NCBI RefSeq assembly: GCF_006517275.1
Contig: NZ_CP041191.1
Coordinates: forward strand, 2,661,001 to 2,725,000
From: Labrenzia sp. PHM005
Lineage (GTDB): Bacteria; Pseudomonadota; Alphaproteobacteria; Rhizobiales; Stappiaceae
DNA: 64,000 bases
Direction: 5' to 3'
In this document: piece after piece, positions 1-8,834 of the stretch
Layout of the letters: each line of letters begins with the position of its first letter
Numbering within the stretch: position 1 is the stretch's first letter
Translations under genes and position numbers: made by a program
The notes under the pieces: model-generated
The model's input: only the letters and a program-made list of their open reading frames with translations
Told to the model about the DNA's origin: nothing
Databases searched by the model: none

Positions 1-660
1 AATATCTCTGGGTCGCATGCGCTGACCATTAGTGCGGTTGAAGGGCAGTCACTGGCCAGCGGTCAGAAGGTCGCCGGCTTCTCCGCGGCGGTCAATGTTG
101 ATGCGAGCAGTTTCACCGGTGTGCTGCGAATTGCCGGATCAGACAGCGCCGATTCCATCGGTGGTGGTTCTGCGGCCGATATCATCTATGGCCAGGATGG
201 TGCAGATGTTATCACCGGTAATGGCGGGGCCGATCAGATCCGGTTCTCAGGCTTCAACAGCTCAACCGACAGACTGACGGACTTCACAGTCGGCACAGAT
301 AAGATTGGTCTGAACGACATAGATTTTGCCAACACAACGGCGACGCAAGCCGGTGCGGCACTGGATGCGGGCGACTACGGCACGGTGGCTGCTGTCACTG
401 ATATCGCAGTCGGGAATGCATTGCAGGTGATAGAGCTGTCGACCTCTCAGACCAGTACAGAGTTGACCACCAGCTTAGGCGCTGCGGTCGCGGCCTACGT
501 TCTGGTGCACAATTCGACCACTGGCAAGGGAGAGCTTTGGTACGATACAGACTGGAGCAGCACGGCCGACAGATCGCAACTTGCGACATTCGACAATGTT
601 ACGACACTGGCAGGCGTTCAGAGCTTCAGCAACACTGATTTTGTGGAATATCTCTACTAG
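1..660 (+). CDS. C-terminal part of an RTX-type calcium-binding secreted protein (5' end outside window)
   Basis: The reading frame is open from base 1 to the TAG at 658-660, so the gene starts upstream of the window. About 40 residues in, the protein has glycine/aspartate nonapeptide-type repeats (GGGSAADIIYGQDGADVITG, then NGGADQI), the hallmark of RTX calcium-binding beta-rolls. These are followed by DRLTDFTVGTDKIGL, the usual post-repeat segment of type I secreted proteins, and a roughly 100-residue acidic, aromatic-ended tail (DFVEYLY). By family knowledge such C-termini carry the uncleaved type I secretion signal. The catalytic or adhesive domain lies outside the window, so the function cannot be named. 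It converges on the small gene at 683-1003. Confidence 0.85.
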   Translation, partial: NISGSHALTISAVEGQSLASGQKVAGFSAAVNVDASSFTGVLRIAGSDSADSIGGGSAADIIYGQDGADVITGNGGADQIRFSGFNSSTDRLTDFTVGTDKIGLNDIDFANTTATQAGAALDAGDYGTVAAVTDIAVGNALQVIELSTSQTSTELTTSLGAAVAAYVLVHNSTTGKGELWYDTDWSSTADRSQLATFDNVTTLAGVQSFSNTDFVEYLY

Positions 661-682
661 CAAGGCCTGTTCAGTTTTTTGG

Positions 683-1003
683 TTAGTCCCGGCAGGCTGT
701 GTTCGCGCCGGGACATGCCGAAAATGAGTTTGTCCGGCTGTTGTTTCTGTTGATCTGCTGCGTCCGGTTCAGCCGGTTGTTGCTCTCGATGCGCTGCTGG
801 GTCGAGAAGTTGTTCTGCTGACGGTTCAAATTCTGATTGAGCTGCTGTTGCGCAGATGGGGCAAGTGTCGAGCCCGGCTGGATGACACCGCGAGGTTGAA
901 TGGATTGGGCCATTGTCTGCTGGATGGGCAGAAAAACAAGCAAAGCTGCGGCGGCAAGAAAGCAGCTTGAATGCTGGAAAACGGATTTGTTGTCGAGCGT
1001 CAT
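683..1003 (-). CDS. Small exported Gln/Asn-rich protein of unknown function
   Basis: A 106-residue protein with an N-terminal signal sequence (hydrophobic core SCFLAAAALLVFLPI, likely cleavage after TMAQS). The mature part is dominated by Q, N, R and S (for example QQQLNQNLNRQQNNFSTQQ), is low-complexity and probably disordered, and has two cysteines near the C-terminus (SACPGANTACRD). No family is recognised. Its ATG overlaps the TGA of the upstream MFS transporter gene by four bases (ATGA), so it is very likely translated by coupling with it. The compositional bias, the two end cysteines and the shared message suggest a periplasmic or envelope accessory protein; this is inference only. Confidence 0.6.
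   Translation of the reverse strand: MTLDNKSVFQHSSCFLAAAALLVFLPIQQTMAQSIQPRGVIQPGSTLAPSAQQQLNQNLNRQQNNFSTQQRIESNNRLNRTQQINRNNSRTNSFSACPGANTACRD
686..714. terminator. Hairpin between convergent genes, possible terminator
   Basis: An 8-bp perfect inverted repeat (GTCCCGGC / GCCGGGAC, 13-nt loop) lies 25 bp after the stop of the RTX-type gene and inside the 3' end of the opposing small gene. There is no T-run after it on either strand, so it is only a candidate. Confidence 0.25.
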
Positions 1004-2328
1004 GCGGAGACTTCCTGATCTTTCGGAGCCGGTTTGTTCAATGTGCCTGCGGGGATGGACAGGACCGCTACAATTGCGGCCAGCGCGAAAATCATCATGT
1101 AAAACGCGGGCGCCATGTCGTCTGATGTGCGTTGAATAAGATAGGTCGCAACGGCAGGAGCAGTACCGCCAAATGTTGCTAGGGCGACATTATAGCCGAT
1201 GGATATCACGCTGATACGTACTGATCGCGGCGCAATCTCGGTCATGGTGCCGGGATTGCAGCCAAACAGCACACCGATCACGAGCGCAAATCCGGCCTGA
1301 CCGAGCACGATCATCCAGGCCGCTTGATGGTGGATCGCCCAGAACAAAGGGTAGCACAACACCAGCAGGAGCATGTTGAACGTGAGCAAGACCTTACGGC
1401 GGCCAACGACATCGGAGAGCCAGCCGCCCAGGGGGACAATCAGCATGATCAGCACAAGTGCGAAGGTGTTGATGTCCATGGCTTCGGCCGTGGAGATATG
1501 CATTTGTTCGGTCAAATAGGTCACGGCAAACACGAACATGATGTAGAAACCGACATTGGTCGACAAAGCGAGGCCCGCGACCCGAAGAATGTCGGCCCAA
1601 TGATAACGAATGGCCTTTACCAGCGGCGGTGTTTCCTCTTGCCCCTGTTCGGATGCGCCGATCTCCTCTGTCACGTTCAAAGACCTGCGCAAGAGAACGC
1701 CAGCGGCCATAATAATGATCCCCGACAGGAAGGCGATCCGCCAGATTCCATCTGCCATCTGTGCATCTGTAAACAGGTTGGAGAGGACCGTGGTCAAACC
1801 AGAACCAAGCAGGAAACCGGCCATGCAGCCACACATTGAGACGCTTGCGTAAATACCGCGCCTGCGCCGCGGTGCCTGCTCTGCAATGAAGACGATCGAT
1901 CCGGTAAATTCGCCGCCGACGGAAACCCCTTGTAGAACTCTGAATATGACGAGAAGCACACCGGCTGCCGGACCAATCTGGTCGTAGGTTGGCAACAGAC
2001 CAATACCGACCGTGCTGATCCCCATCAATGTAATGGACAGCGTCAGGACGTATTTCCGGCCCAGGGTGTCCCCAATGTGGCCAAAAGCCATGCCGCCGAG
2101 TGGCCGGGCAAGGTAACCGGCGGCAAAGGCGCCGTAGACTGCCAGCAGTGAACTCAGCGGATCTGTTGTCGGAAAAAACTCAGATGCGATGTATTGGGCG
2201 AGGTAGCCGTAGATTGCAAAATCGAACCACTCAAGAACATTGCCGATCGCGCCGGCTGTCAGAACTTGGCGCATCGTCGGTTGCGGTGAAGTGTCGTTTC
2301 CGGTGGGCAGTGTGGCAGTTTCAGTCAC
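1000..2328 (-). CDS. MFS transporter, metabolite:H+ symporter (MHS/ProP-like) subfamily
   Basis: Twelve-helix inner-membrane symporter of 442 residues. The N-terminus has GNVLEWFDFAIYGYLAQYIA, the typical start of the metabolite:H+ symporter family (ProP, KgtP, ShiA type), and the loop 2-3 signature GHIGDTLGRKYVL (GxxxDxxGRR). The GTG at 2326-2328 is preferred because GGAGG sits about 5 nt upstream; an in-frame ATG at 2370 has no ribosome-binding site. Known substrates of the subfamily are compatible solutes, dicarboxylates and aromatic acids; the sequence alone does not say which one applies here. The stop overlaps the start of the small exported protein gene. Confidence 0.85.
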   Translation of the reverse strand: MTETATLPTGNDTSPQPTMRQVLTAGAIGNVLEWFDFAIYGYLAQYIASEFFPTTDPLSSLLAVYGAFAAGYLARPLGGMAFGHIGDTLGRKYVLTLSITLMGISTVGIGLLPTYDQIGPAAGVLLVIFRVLQGVSVGGEFTGSIVFIAEQAPRRRRGIYASVSMCGCMAGFLLGSGLTTVLSNLFTDAQMADGIWRIAFLSGIIIMAAGVLLRRSLNVTEEIGASEQGQEETPPLVKAIRYHWADILRVAGLALSTNVGFYIMFVFAVTYLTEQMHISTAEAMDINTFALVLIMLIVPLGGWLSDVVGRRKVLLTFNMLLLVLCYPLFWAIHHQAAWMIVLGQAGFALVIGVLFGCNPGTMTEIAPRSVRISVISIGYNVALATFGGTAPAVATYLIQRTSDDMAPAFYMMIFALAAIVAVLSIPAGTLNKPAPKDQEVSA

Positions 2329-2565
2329 GGTTGTCCTCCACCCGAAAATACTGTGTGGCCATAGTTCCATGCTGGCATTTTAGCCTGCTGATTGCCAGTT
2401 AGAGTTTTTCGCTGGTGCTGGACTTCATTAAGAAGACCGGCTGCAGGTGTGTGGCTGCTCAGTGATGAAATCTGTTCAAAACAAACTTGCCGATGCGGTC
2501 ACAGGCTTTGGTCTTGACTCCGGTCAACGCCGAATTGGTGCGGTGCGGTGCATAATTTGCTTGCG

Positions 2566-2593
2566 TTGACGGGGACGTCGGCGCGACGATAAA
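2566..2593 (+). promoter_or_regulatory. Candidate sigma-70 promoter for the EF-G-like gene
   Basis: TTGACG, a 16-bp spacer and GATAAA lie in the 430-bp gap between the divergent MFS and EF-G-like genes. Use of this site would give a leader of about 160 nt before 2760. The rest of the gap shows no gene or recognisable riboswitch. Confidence 0.3.
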
Positions 2594-2759
2594 CCACCGC
2601 CCCAGACTGAAGGTTGCGAAAGCAATTGGGGCTTAGTGCCACGAGTGCTTTGCTTACGGCCTTCATTCCCATCCGGGCGAGACGCGGCAGGCCCGCGTCA
2701 ATTCCGCCGGCCGCGCCGCGTTGTGACGAGGAGACCCTCGGGCAAACGGGAGGCATAGT

Positions 2760-4823
2760 ATGGCGAATAACAATAATGGAAAGGTAACCTCGGGCGGCAG
2801 GGAACCGCGCTGCGTGGCGCTGGTCGGCCCCTTTGGCAGCGGCAAAACCAGTCTGCTGGAGGCGATCTTGGCGCGCACTGATAAGGTTGACCGGCAAGGG
2901 ACGGTTGCCGATGGCAATACGATCGGGGACGGCTCTGCAGAGGCGCGTGCCCACGGCATGAGCGTGGAGCTCAACTTTGCCGATGCAGAATATCTCGGAG
3001 ACCAGTTTCACTTTATCGACTGCCCGGGCTCCGTTGAGTTTTTGGGCGAGATGGATAGCGCGCTTTCTGGAGCAGATTTGGCTGTTGTCGTGGCTGAGGA
3101 TGATGAACGCAAGGTTCCTGCCTTGCAGCTGATCCTCAAAGCTCTCGAAGCCCGCGCCATTCCGCGGGTTTTGTTTTTGAACAAGATCGATAAAAGTACC
3201 CGGCGGGTTCACGATGTCCTGAACCTCCTCCAGCCGGCGTCTGACGTGCCGCTTGTCCTGCGGCAAATTCCGATTTGGGAAGATGGCCAGGCGACCGGAT
3301 TTATCGATCTGGCGCTAGAACGGGCGCATGTCTATCACGAGAAAGAAGAAAGCACCGTGATCGACATGTCCGATGAGGACCGGGCGCGGGAGCACGAAGC
3401 CCGCTTCACCATGCTGGAACATTTGGCCGATCATGACGACAGTCTGATGGAAGCCCTGTTGGAAGATATTGCACCTGACCGGGACCGGGTCTTCGCTGAC
3501 CTTGTCAATGAGATGCAGGACGGCTTGATTTGCCCTGTGTTCTTTGGATCTGGGGAACACGGCAACGGCGTGACCCGGCTTCTAAAAGCGCTGCGCCATG
3601 AAGTGCCCGGTGTTGACCGCCTGAAAAACCGGATTTTAGACGATCAATCCGGAAGTGCGCTGCAGGTGATCAAGACCCTTCACACCCAGCACGGTGGGAA
3701 ACTGTCTGTCGCCCGGATCCTGGAAGGTCAGGCAGCAGACGGCGACAATCTGGTGATGAAGGATGGCACGGAAGTCAAAATTTCCGGTCTTTTCTCTCTC
3801 TTCGGGCAGCATGTGAACAAGATTGCAACGGCCGGTAAAGGGGACCTTGTTGGTCTAGGACGCCTGGATGAAGTTCATACCGGCGACGTGTTGAGCCTTG
3901 AGGGCAGTGGTCTTACCAGCCTGGACCAACTGGAACCGCGGCAACCGGTGTTGGCAATCGCGATCGAGGCGGGCCAGCGCAAGGACGAAGTGCGGTTGTC
4001 GGCGGCACTCACCAAGCTGGTGGAAGAAGACGGCTCTCTGACGGTTCAACAAAACCAGACGACCGGCGAAACTTTGCTTAGCGGCCAAGGGGAAATGCAT
4101 CTGCGTGTCGCGCAGGAGCGGTTGTCCGGCAAATACGGGTTGGAAGTCACAGCGCATACGCCGCATGTTCCCTATTCTGAAACCATCCGTAGCAGCACCA
4201 AGATCCGTGGGCGCCACAAGAAACAATCCGGTGGTCACGGCCAGTTCGGCGATGTGCTGCTTGAGATCAATCCCCTGCCGCGCGGTGAGGGCATTCAGTT
4301 CAGTGATCGGATCACCGGCGGTGTTGTGCCCAAGCAATATATTCCCTCTGTGCGTGATGGCGTGTTGGATGCCTTGAGCCAAGGGTCCTTAGGGTTCCCA
4401 GTGGTGGATCTTTCGGTCTGCCTGGTCGACGGTTCCTATCATTCCGTCGACAGCTCAGATCAGGCCTTCAAGATGGCAGGTATCCTGGCCATTCGGGAAG
4501 GGCTTCCTGAGTGCAAACCAGTGCTGCTAGAGCCGATCCACAAGGTTGTGGTTGCGTGCCCGAGTGATGCAACAGCGCGGATTAATGCCATTGTTTCGGC
4601 GCGGCGCGGGCAGTTGCTCGGCTTTGATGCAAGGCCAGGCTGGAACGGCTGGGATGAGGTCCAAGCTTTGATGCCAGAAGCGGAAATCGGCGACCTCATT
4701 GTGGAACTGCGCTCGGCGACGGCTGGGGTTGCCAGTTACACAGATGAGTTCGACCATATGGCTGAACTCTCAGGGAAAGCGGCTGACCAGGCACTGCAGA
4801 AGTCCGGCAAACAAGCTGCTTAA
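2760..4823 (+). CDS. EF-G-like translational GTPase (diverged EF-G paralogue)
   Basis: 687 residues, the usual EF-G length, with the domain order of EF-G: GTPase (about 15-270), domain II (about 290-380), III, IV with the loop SGGHGQFGDV (about 475), and V. G1 is GPFGSGKT (23-30) and G4 is NKID (141-144). Two GTPase positions differ from true EF-G: G3 is DCPGS (87-91) in place of DTPGH, so the catalytic switch II histidine is serine, and the switch I ERGIT motif is replaced by AHGMSV. This places it with the EF-G-like paralogues annotated in many alphaproteobacteria rather than fusA, which normally sits in the str operon. Cytoplasmic and ribosome-associated by inference. ATG at 2760 follows a good GGGAGG site. 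Confidence 0.85.
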   Translation: MANNNNGKVTSGGREPRCVALVGPFGSGKTSLLEAILARTDKVDRQGTVADGNTIGDGSAEARAHGMSVELNFADAEYLGDQFHFIDCPGSVEFLGEMDSALSGADLAVVVAEDDERKVPALQLILKALEARAIPRVLFLNKIDKSTRRVHDVLNLLQPASDVPLVLRQIPIWEDGQATGFIDLALERAHVYHEKEESTVIDMSDEDRAREHEARFTMLEHLADHDDSLMEALLEDIAPDRDRVFADLVNEMQDGLICPVFFGSGEHGNGVTRLLKALRHEVPGVDRLKNRILDDQSGSALQVIKTLHTQHGGKLSVARILEGQAADGDNLVMKDGTEVKISGLFSLFGQHVNKIATAGKGDLVGLGRLDEVHTGDVLSLEGSGLTSLDQLEPRQPVLAIAIEAGQRKDEVRLSAALTKLVEEDGSLTVQQNQTTGETLLSGQGEMHLRVAQERLSGKYGLEVTAHTPHVPYSETIRSSTKIRGRHKKQSGGHGQFGDVLLEINPLPRGEGIQFSDRITGGVVPKQYIPSVRDGVLDALSQGSLGFPVVDLSVCLVDGSYHSVDSSDQAFKMAGILAIREGLPECKPVLLEPIHKVVVACPSDATARINAIVSARRGQLLGFDARPGWNGWDEVQALMPEAEIGDLIVELRSATAGVASYTDEFDHMAELSGKAADQALQKSGKQAA

Positions 4824-4851
4824 TGCACTGAGATAAGTGCTCACAGGGACC

Positions 4852-4882
4852 GGTGATCACGGAAAAGTCTTCCGTGGTCACC
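4852..4882 (+). terminator. Strong stem-loop after the EF-G-like gene
   Basis: A 13-bp stem with one G-T wobble (4852-4864 with 4870-4882) and a 5-nt loop AAGTC lies 28 bp after the stop codon. No U-tract follows, so it could be a terminator, a 3' end stabiliser or an attenuator ahead of msrP, 63 bp downstream. Confidence 0.45.
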
Positions 4883-4944
4883 AGGGCGTTATTTGCCATT
4901 GAATTGCCTTTTCGGTTTTCTCTGCCGAAATAGGAGTTTGATTG

Positions 4945-5907
4945 ATGAACATTTTCAAAAAGCGTAGCTGGGAACTTCCGGAGCGCGAGGCAACACCGGA
5001 ACATGTTTATCTGAACCGGCGAGCACTGCTTGCCGGCATTGCTGGAAGCGGCGCTTTGATTGGTTCCGGTCTTGGTATCCGTCCGGCCTTTGCCGAGGAA
5101 GATCCGAGCGCAGGGCTTTACCCGGTAACACGCAACGCGGCCTTCACACTCGACCGGCCGCTTACGGACGAAGATGTCGCGTCAAAATACAACAACTTTT
5201 ATGAGTTCGGTTCTCATAAGCAGATCTGGCCAGCGGCCCAGAGCCTTGAAATCCGTCCTTGGACGGTCACCCTTGATGGCTTCATCGACAATCCGCAGAC
5301 CCTTGATATTGATGACCTTTTGGCGAAAATGCCTTTGGAAGAGCGGCTCTACCGACATCGCTGTGTTGAAGCCTGGTCCATGGCTGTGCCGTGGTCCGGT
5401 TTCCCGTTAGCTGAGCTGGTCAAATTGGCCGGACCGCAAACAGGCGCAAAGTACTTGCGCTTTGAAACCTTCTTGAATCCGGAAGTGGCCAGTGGCCAGA
5501 AACAATCCTGGTATCCGTGGCCCTATGTCGAAGGGCTGACCCTGGCAGAAGCCACCAATGAACTCGCCTTCATGGCAACGGGGATTTACGGCAAGCCTCT
5601 TGCAAAACAATTCGGCGCTCCGATCCGATTGGTCACGCCCTGGAAGTATGGCTTTAAATGTATCAAATCGGTGGTCCGAATTTCCTTCACAGACCAGAGG
5701 CCGGTGAGTTTCTGGGAAGAAATTCAGCCGAAGGAATATGGCTTCTGGGCGAATGTGAACCCGTCGGTTCCCCATCGGCGGTGGCCGCAAGCAAGCGAGA
5801 AACTTCTCGGCACCGATGAACGCCGCAATACGCTTCTGTATAATGGCTATGAAGAGCAGGTCGCCGGATTGTACAAAAACATGACTGGTGAGCTTTTGTT
5901 CATGTAG
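4945..5907 (+). CDS. msrP: Protein-methionine-sulfoxide reductase catalytic subunit MsrP (YedY)
   Basis: Periplasmic molybdenum-cofactor enzyme that reduces oxidised methionine in envelope proteins. The 320-residue precursor has a Tat signal (NRRALLAG at 24-31, hydrophobic stretch, AFA cleavage near residue 50). The sulfite-oxidase-type core contains YRHRCVEAWSMAVPWSG with Cys140 as the expected Mo ligand, and GAPIRLVTPWKYGFKCIKS further on. ATG 4945 is preferred over the adjacent TTG at 4942, with TAGGAG upstream. Its usual partner, the haem membrane protein MsrQ that feeds it electrons, is not adjacent: the next gene is a GGDEF/EAL protein after a terminator-like hairpin. Confidence 0.93.
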   Translation: MNIFKKRSWELPEREATPEHVYLNRRALLAGIAGSGALIGSGLGIRPAFAEEDPSAGLYPVTRNAAFTLDRPLTDEDVASKYNNFYEFGSHKQIWPAAQSLEIRPWTVTLDGFIDNPQTLDIDDLLAKMPLEERLYRHRCVEAWSMAVPWSGFPLAELVKLAGPQTGAKYLRFETFLNPEVASGQKQSWYPWPYVEGLTLAEATNELAFMATGIYGKPLAKQFGAPIRLVTPWKYGFKCIKSVVRISFTDQRPVSFWEEIQPKEYGFWANVNPSVPHRRWPQASEKLLGTDERRNTLLYNGYEEQVAGLYKNMTGELLFM

Positions 5908-5942
5908 ATCATGTAGTGTTTTCTTTCTTGGAGCTAGAGAAT

Positions 5943-5977
5943 AGTACCTACTTTCTCTATGAGAGTAGGTACTTTTG
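5943..5977 (+). terminator. Rho-independent terminator of msrP
   Basis: A perfect 10-bp inverted repeat AGTACCTACT / AGTAGGTACT with an 11-nt loop is followed by TTTTG, starting 36 bp after the msrP stop codon. Confidence 0.6.
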
Positions 5978-6064
5978 TACATTGCGGTTCATACATTTTC
6001 CAAAATAGAATTTCGATAATACTCTTCTTTTCAAAGCGTGCTTGTGAGCGTGCAGGAGAAGTGA

Positions 6065-8746
6065 ATGATTGTCGACTGGATTGCAAATGTTGGCGCGCTT
6101 TCTTTTGGTGCTCTCGCCTACTATTTCTTTGCGCGCCGCGAAACTCTCCAGAAAAACCGGCCTCTGGGCATCGCCTCTCTTGGCATCCTCTTCGGTGCCT
6201 TGTCGGCGCTGGTGGTGTTAATGCCGGTGCATATCTCCGATGGGTCTACGTTTGACACGCGCGGCGGTCCCGCGATCCTGGCAGGCTATTTCCTTGGTCC
6301 GGTCGGCGGTCTGATTTCTGCCGGAATTGCGAGTGCCGCGCGCATTTGGGTGGGAGGGCCATTTGTAATAGGTGGGGCACTAAGCCCATTTGTTTACATG
6401 TTTTTTGGGACTTGGTGCGGATCATATTGCGCTTACCGGAAAACAGGTCCCAGCCCCTTACGTTTATTGGCAATGGCTGTTCTTGGTACGATTGTCATTC
6501 TGCCCTGTTTTTTTATCGATCAGGGGATCGAAGTCGGGTTCTCAGTCCTTCAAAATGCCTGGTATCTCCTACTCCTTGGCAATATTGCCGGTGTCGTAAT
6601 CCTGGGGACAATGGTCGGGGAAGCACGCCGATTTGCGAAAGAGCACTCGGAACTCAAGACGACGATGCGGTTAGCAGATCTCGCGCGGTCTTCAGCAGGA
6701 ATAGCTATTTGGCGATTTGACATGGATGCCAACCGGCTGATCTGGGATGAGGCCATGTTCAAATTGTTTGATGTCGATCCAGCGACGTTCCATGGTGAGT
6801 TTAATGATTGGGAAAAAACTGTTCATCCAAGGGATTTAGGTGCTGCGCGAGAGGCATTTGTTACCGCATATGAGCATAAATCGCCGTTTGCCACAGAATT
6901 CAGGATCATATTGCGCGATGGAACTATCCGGTGGATTACCGCCCACTGCGATTTTGTAGAAGATGACGACGGTAAGGTCGTTGAAGCGGTTGGTGTTAAT
7001 TGGGATGTAACGGAAGAGAAAACTCTCGCAAAAAAACTAGCTGAGCAAGAACAAGAAGCCCGCCTTCGGTCAGAGGAACTCGAAGTGACACTGGCATCTG
7101 TGGTTCAGGGTGTCAGTGCTTTTGATGCCGATGGCAACCTTCGCTTCTGCAATACAAAGGTTCCAGAAATTACGGGTTTATCCAAGGATCGGCTTGTACC
7201 AGGCGTTTCAAGTGAAGATTACAACAGCTACCGCGCCGGTGCGGTCATCTCGGACTTTCACAATGGGACGAACCTAAGTTCGCCAGGCAAGGATTGGCCT
7301 GAAACTCATGTGCGGTCCCTCATTCATTTGGTCAGTGGCCGGATTTTGTCATTTTCAGCCGCACCAATGCCCAACGGAGGTTGGGTGGAAACTTATGAAG
7401 ATGTGACTGAAAAGGCGATCGCGGACCAACGTGTCAAAAAAGCAGCGGAAACTGACACTCTGACGGAACTGGCGAACCGCTTGTCTTTTAAAAACGCCCT
7501 AGACACGGCGTTAGCAAAAGCGCACAGGGAGGACGTTGACGATCAGTTTTTGTTGCTCATCGATCTGAACGACTTCAAAGCGGTGAATGACAGTTTCGGG
7601 CATATTGTCGGAGACCGTTTGCTTAAACATGTAGGCGAGGTTCTCAGGGCTATTGCTTCTGGAGGAGATCATGCAGCGCGGCTTGGAGGAGATGAATTTG
7701 CGCTGATTATGACTTCAACGAGTGAAGCGGACGTACACCACATTGCCAAAAGCCTTTGCACTCAGTTTGCAGCGCCCGTCGATCTTGGCGGTTTGGTGAT
7801 CAACAGCGGTCTATGTGTCGGGATTGCGACAATCCTGCCCGGTTACACCGAATCTGAACAAATTCTGTCGCGCGCAGATTTGGCGCTGTACAAAGCCAAA
7901 GCCGAAAAAACATCCACGTACCGTTTTTATAACTTGGAAATTGCTCGGGAAGAAGCAGAGCGGCGGCAGACCAAAAGTGCACTCATTCAGGTAGTGCGGG
8001 ACAGGGGTTTAGATGTCTATTGTCAGCCGATTTTGAACCTCGAAAACAAATCCGTAGACCATTTTGAAGCGCTTGTGCGCTGGAATAAGGATGACGCACA
8101 TTACTTGCCGCCATCGAACTTCATTCCGTTGGCTGAAGAAATTGGTTTGATATCCGAAGTCGGGGACTTCGTTCTGACAGAGGCCTTGAAGGCGCTTTCG
8201 AGTTGGCCGGACGGCCTTTACGCGTGTGTCAATGTGTCTGTTCTCCAGTTAGGCAATGGGCAATTCGTGGAGAAAGTCACTAATGGCTTGCAGGCGTATG
8301 GGATACCCCCGCACAGGCTTGAACTCGAGGTGACAGAAAGTGTCGTGATGTCAGCGGGCTCGGGTGCACACGAGGATTTACGCAAACTGCGGAATGCGGG
8401 CCTGACCCTGGCTCTAGATGATTTTGGGACTGGCTTTTCCTCTTTTGGATACCTTCAGGATCTCCCTTTCAACAAGCTGAAGATAGATCGCAGGTTCGTC
8501 TCTGAAGTCGATACCAGCGAAGGCAGTGCTTCCATTTTGCGCACCTTGGCAGCGCTTGCCCGTAATCTTGATATGACCTGTACGGCCGAAGGCGTGGAGA
8601 ACGCCAGCCAATTGGACTTTGTGTCCAATTGCGGGTGCCACTATGCGCAAGGCTATTTTATTGGACAGCCGATTCCCATTGATGATGTCCCGATCATTCG
8701 GTCCGCTGTTCCTGCAGGTTCTGCGGCGCAGCCTGCCAGCGTCTAG
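6065..8746 (+). CDS. Membrane sensor with 5TM-LYT, PAS, PAS, GGDEF and EAL domains
   Basis: 893 residues. The N-terminal 190 residues form five or six membrane helices with the conserved stretch DTRGGPAILAGYFLGPVGGL typical of the 5TMR-LYT sensor domain. Two PAS modules follow (about 205-320 and 335-455, the first ending in the PAC-like GVNWDVTEEK). The GGDEF domain (about 460-620) has an intact ARLGGDEF active site but no RxxD inhibitory site five residues upstream. The EAL domain (about 635-885) retains FEALVRW and DDFGTGFSSFGYL. Both cyclic-di-GMP synthesis and hydrolysis motifs are therefore present; which dominates cannot be read from sequence. ATG at 6065 has GGAG upstream. It is monocistronic, flanked by hairpins. 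Confidence 0.92.
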   Translation: MIVDWIANVGALSFGALAYYFFARRETLQKNRPLGIASLGILFGALSALVVLMPVHISDGSTFDTRGGPAILAGYFLGPVGGLISAGIASAARIWVGGPFVIGGALSPFVYMFFGTWCGSYCAYRKTGPSPLRLLAMAVLGTIVILPCFFIDQGIEVGFSVLQNAWYLLLLGNIAGVVILGTMVGEARRFAKEHSELKTTMRLADLARSSAGIAIWRFDMDANRLIWDEAMFKLFDVDPATFHGEFNDWEKTVHPRDLGAAREAFVTAYEHKSPFATEFRIILRDGTIRWITAHCDFVEDDDGKVVEAVGVNWDVTEEKTLAKKLAEQEQEARLRSEELEVTLASVVQGVSAFDADGNLRFCNTKVPEITGLSKDRLVPGVSSEDYNSYRAGAVISDFHNGTNLSSPGKDWPETHVRSLIHLVSGRILSFSAAPMPNGGWVETYEDVTEKAIADQRVKKAAETDTLTELANRLSFKNALDTALAKAHREDVDDQFLLLIDLNDFKAVNDSFGHIVGDRLLKHVGEVLRAIASGGDHAARLGGDEFALIMTSTSEADVHHIAKSLCTQFAAPVDLGGLVINSGLCVGIATILPGYTESEQILSRADLALYKAKAEKTSTYRFYNLEIAREEAERRQTKSALIQVVRDRGLDVYCQPILNLENKSVDHFEALVRWNKDDAHYLPPSNFIPLAEEIGLISEVGDFVLTEALKALSSWPDGLYACVNVSVLQLGNGQFVEKVTNGLQAYGIPPHRLELEVTESVVMSAGSGAHEDLRKLRNAGLTLALDDFGTGFSSFGYLQDLPFNKLKIDRRFVSEVDTSEGSASILRTLAALARNLDMTCTAEGVENASQLDFVSNCGCHYAQGYFIGQPIPIDDVPIIRSAVPAGSAAQPASV

Positions 8747-8776
8747 AGCGCGTCGCAATTTATTGAGATGCGCTTT
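8747..8776 (+). terminator. Hairpin after the GGDEF/EAL gene
   Basis: AGCGCGTC and GATGCGCT (8747-8754 and 8767-8774) pair over 8 bp with one wobble immediately after the stop codon, followed only by TTAGTT. A plausible but weak terminator. Confidence 0.35.
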
Positions 8777-8805
8777 AGTTCCAAACACGGATACCTGAAT
8801 TTGGC

Positions 8806-8834
8806 AAAAAAAATGCCGGGTCAAAGACCCGGCA
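8806..8834 (-). terminator. Rho-independent terminator of the candidate sRNA
   Basis: A perfect 8-bp GC-rich stem TGCCGGGT / ACCCGGCA with a 5-nt loop is followed on the minus strand by eight T residues (plus-strand A-run 8806-8813). Textbook intrinsic terminator; it points away from the GGDEF/EAL gene. Confidence 0.85.

Noticed and set aside
2499..3266. Minus-strand frame of 255 codons overlapping the EF-G-like gene start
   Set aside because: Translation shows no recognisable domain and it covers the G1-G4 region of a clear GTPase; no supporting ribosome-binding site.
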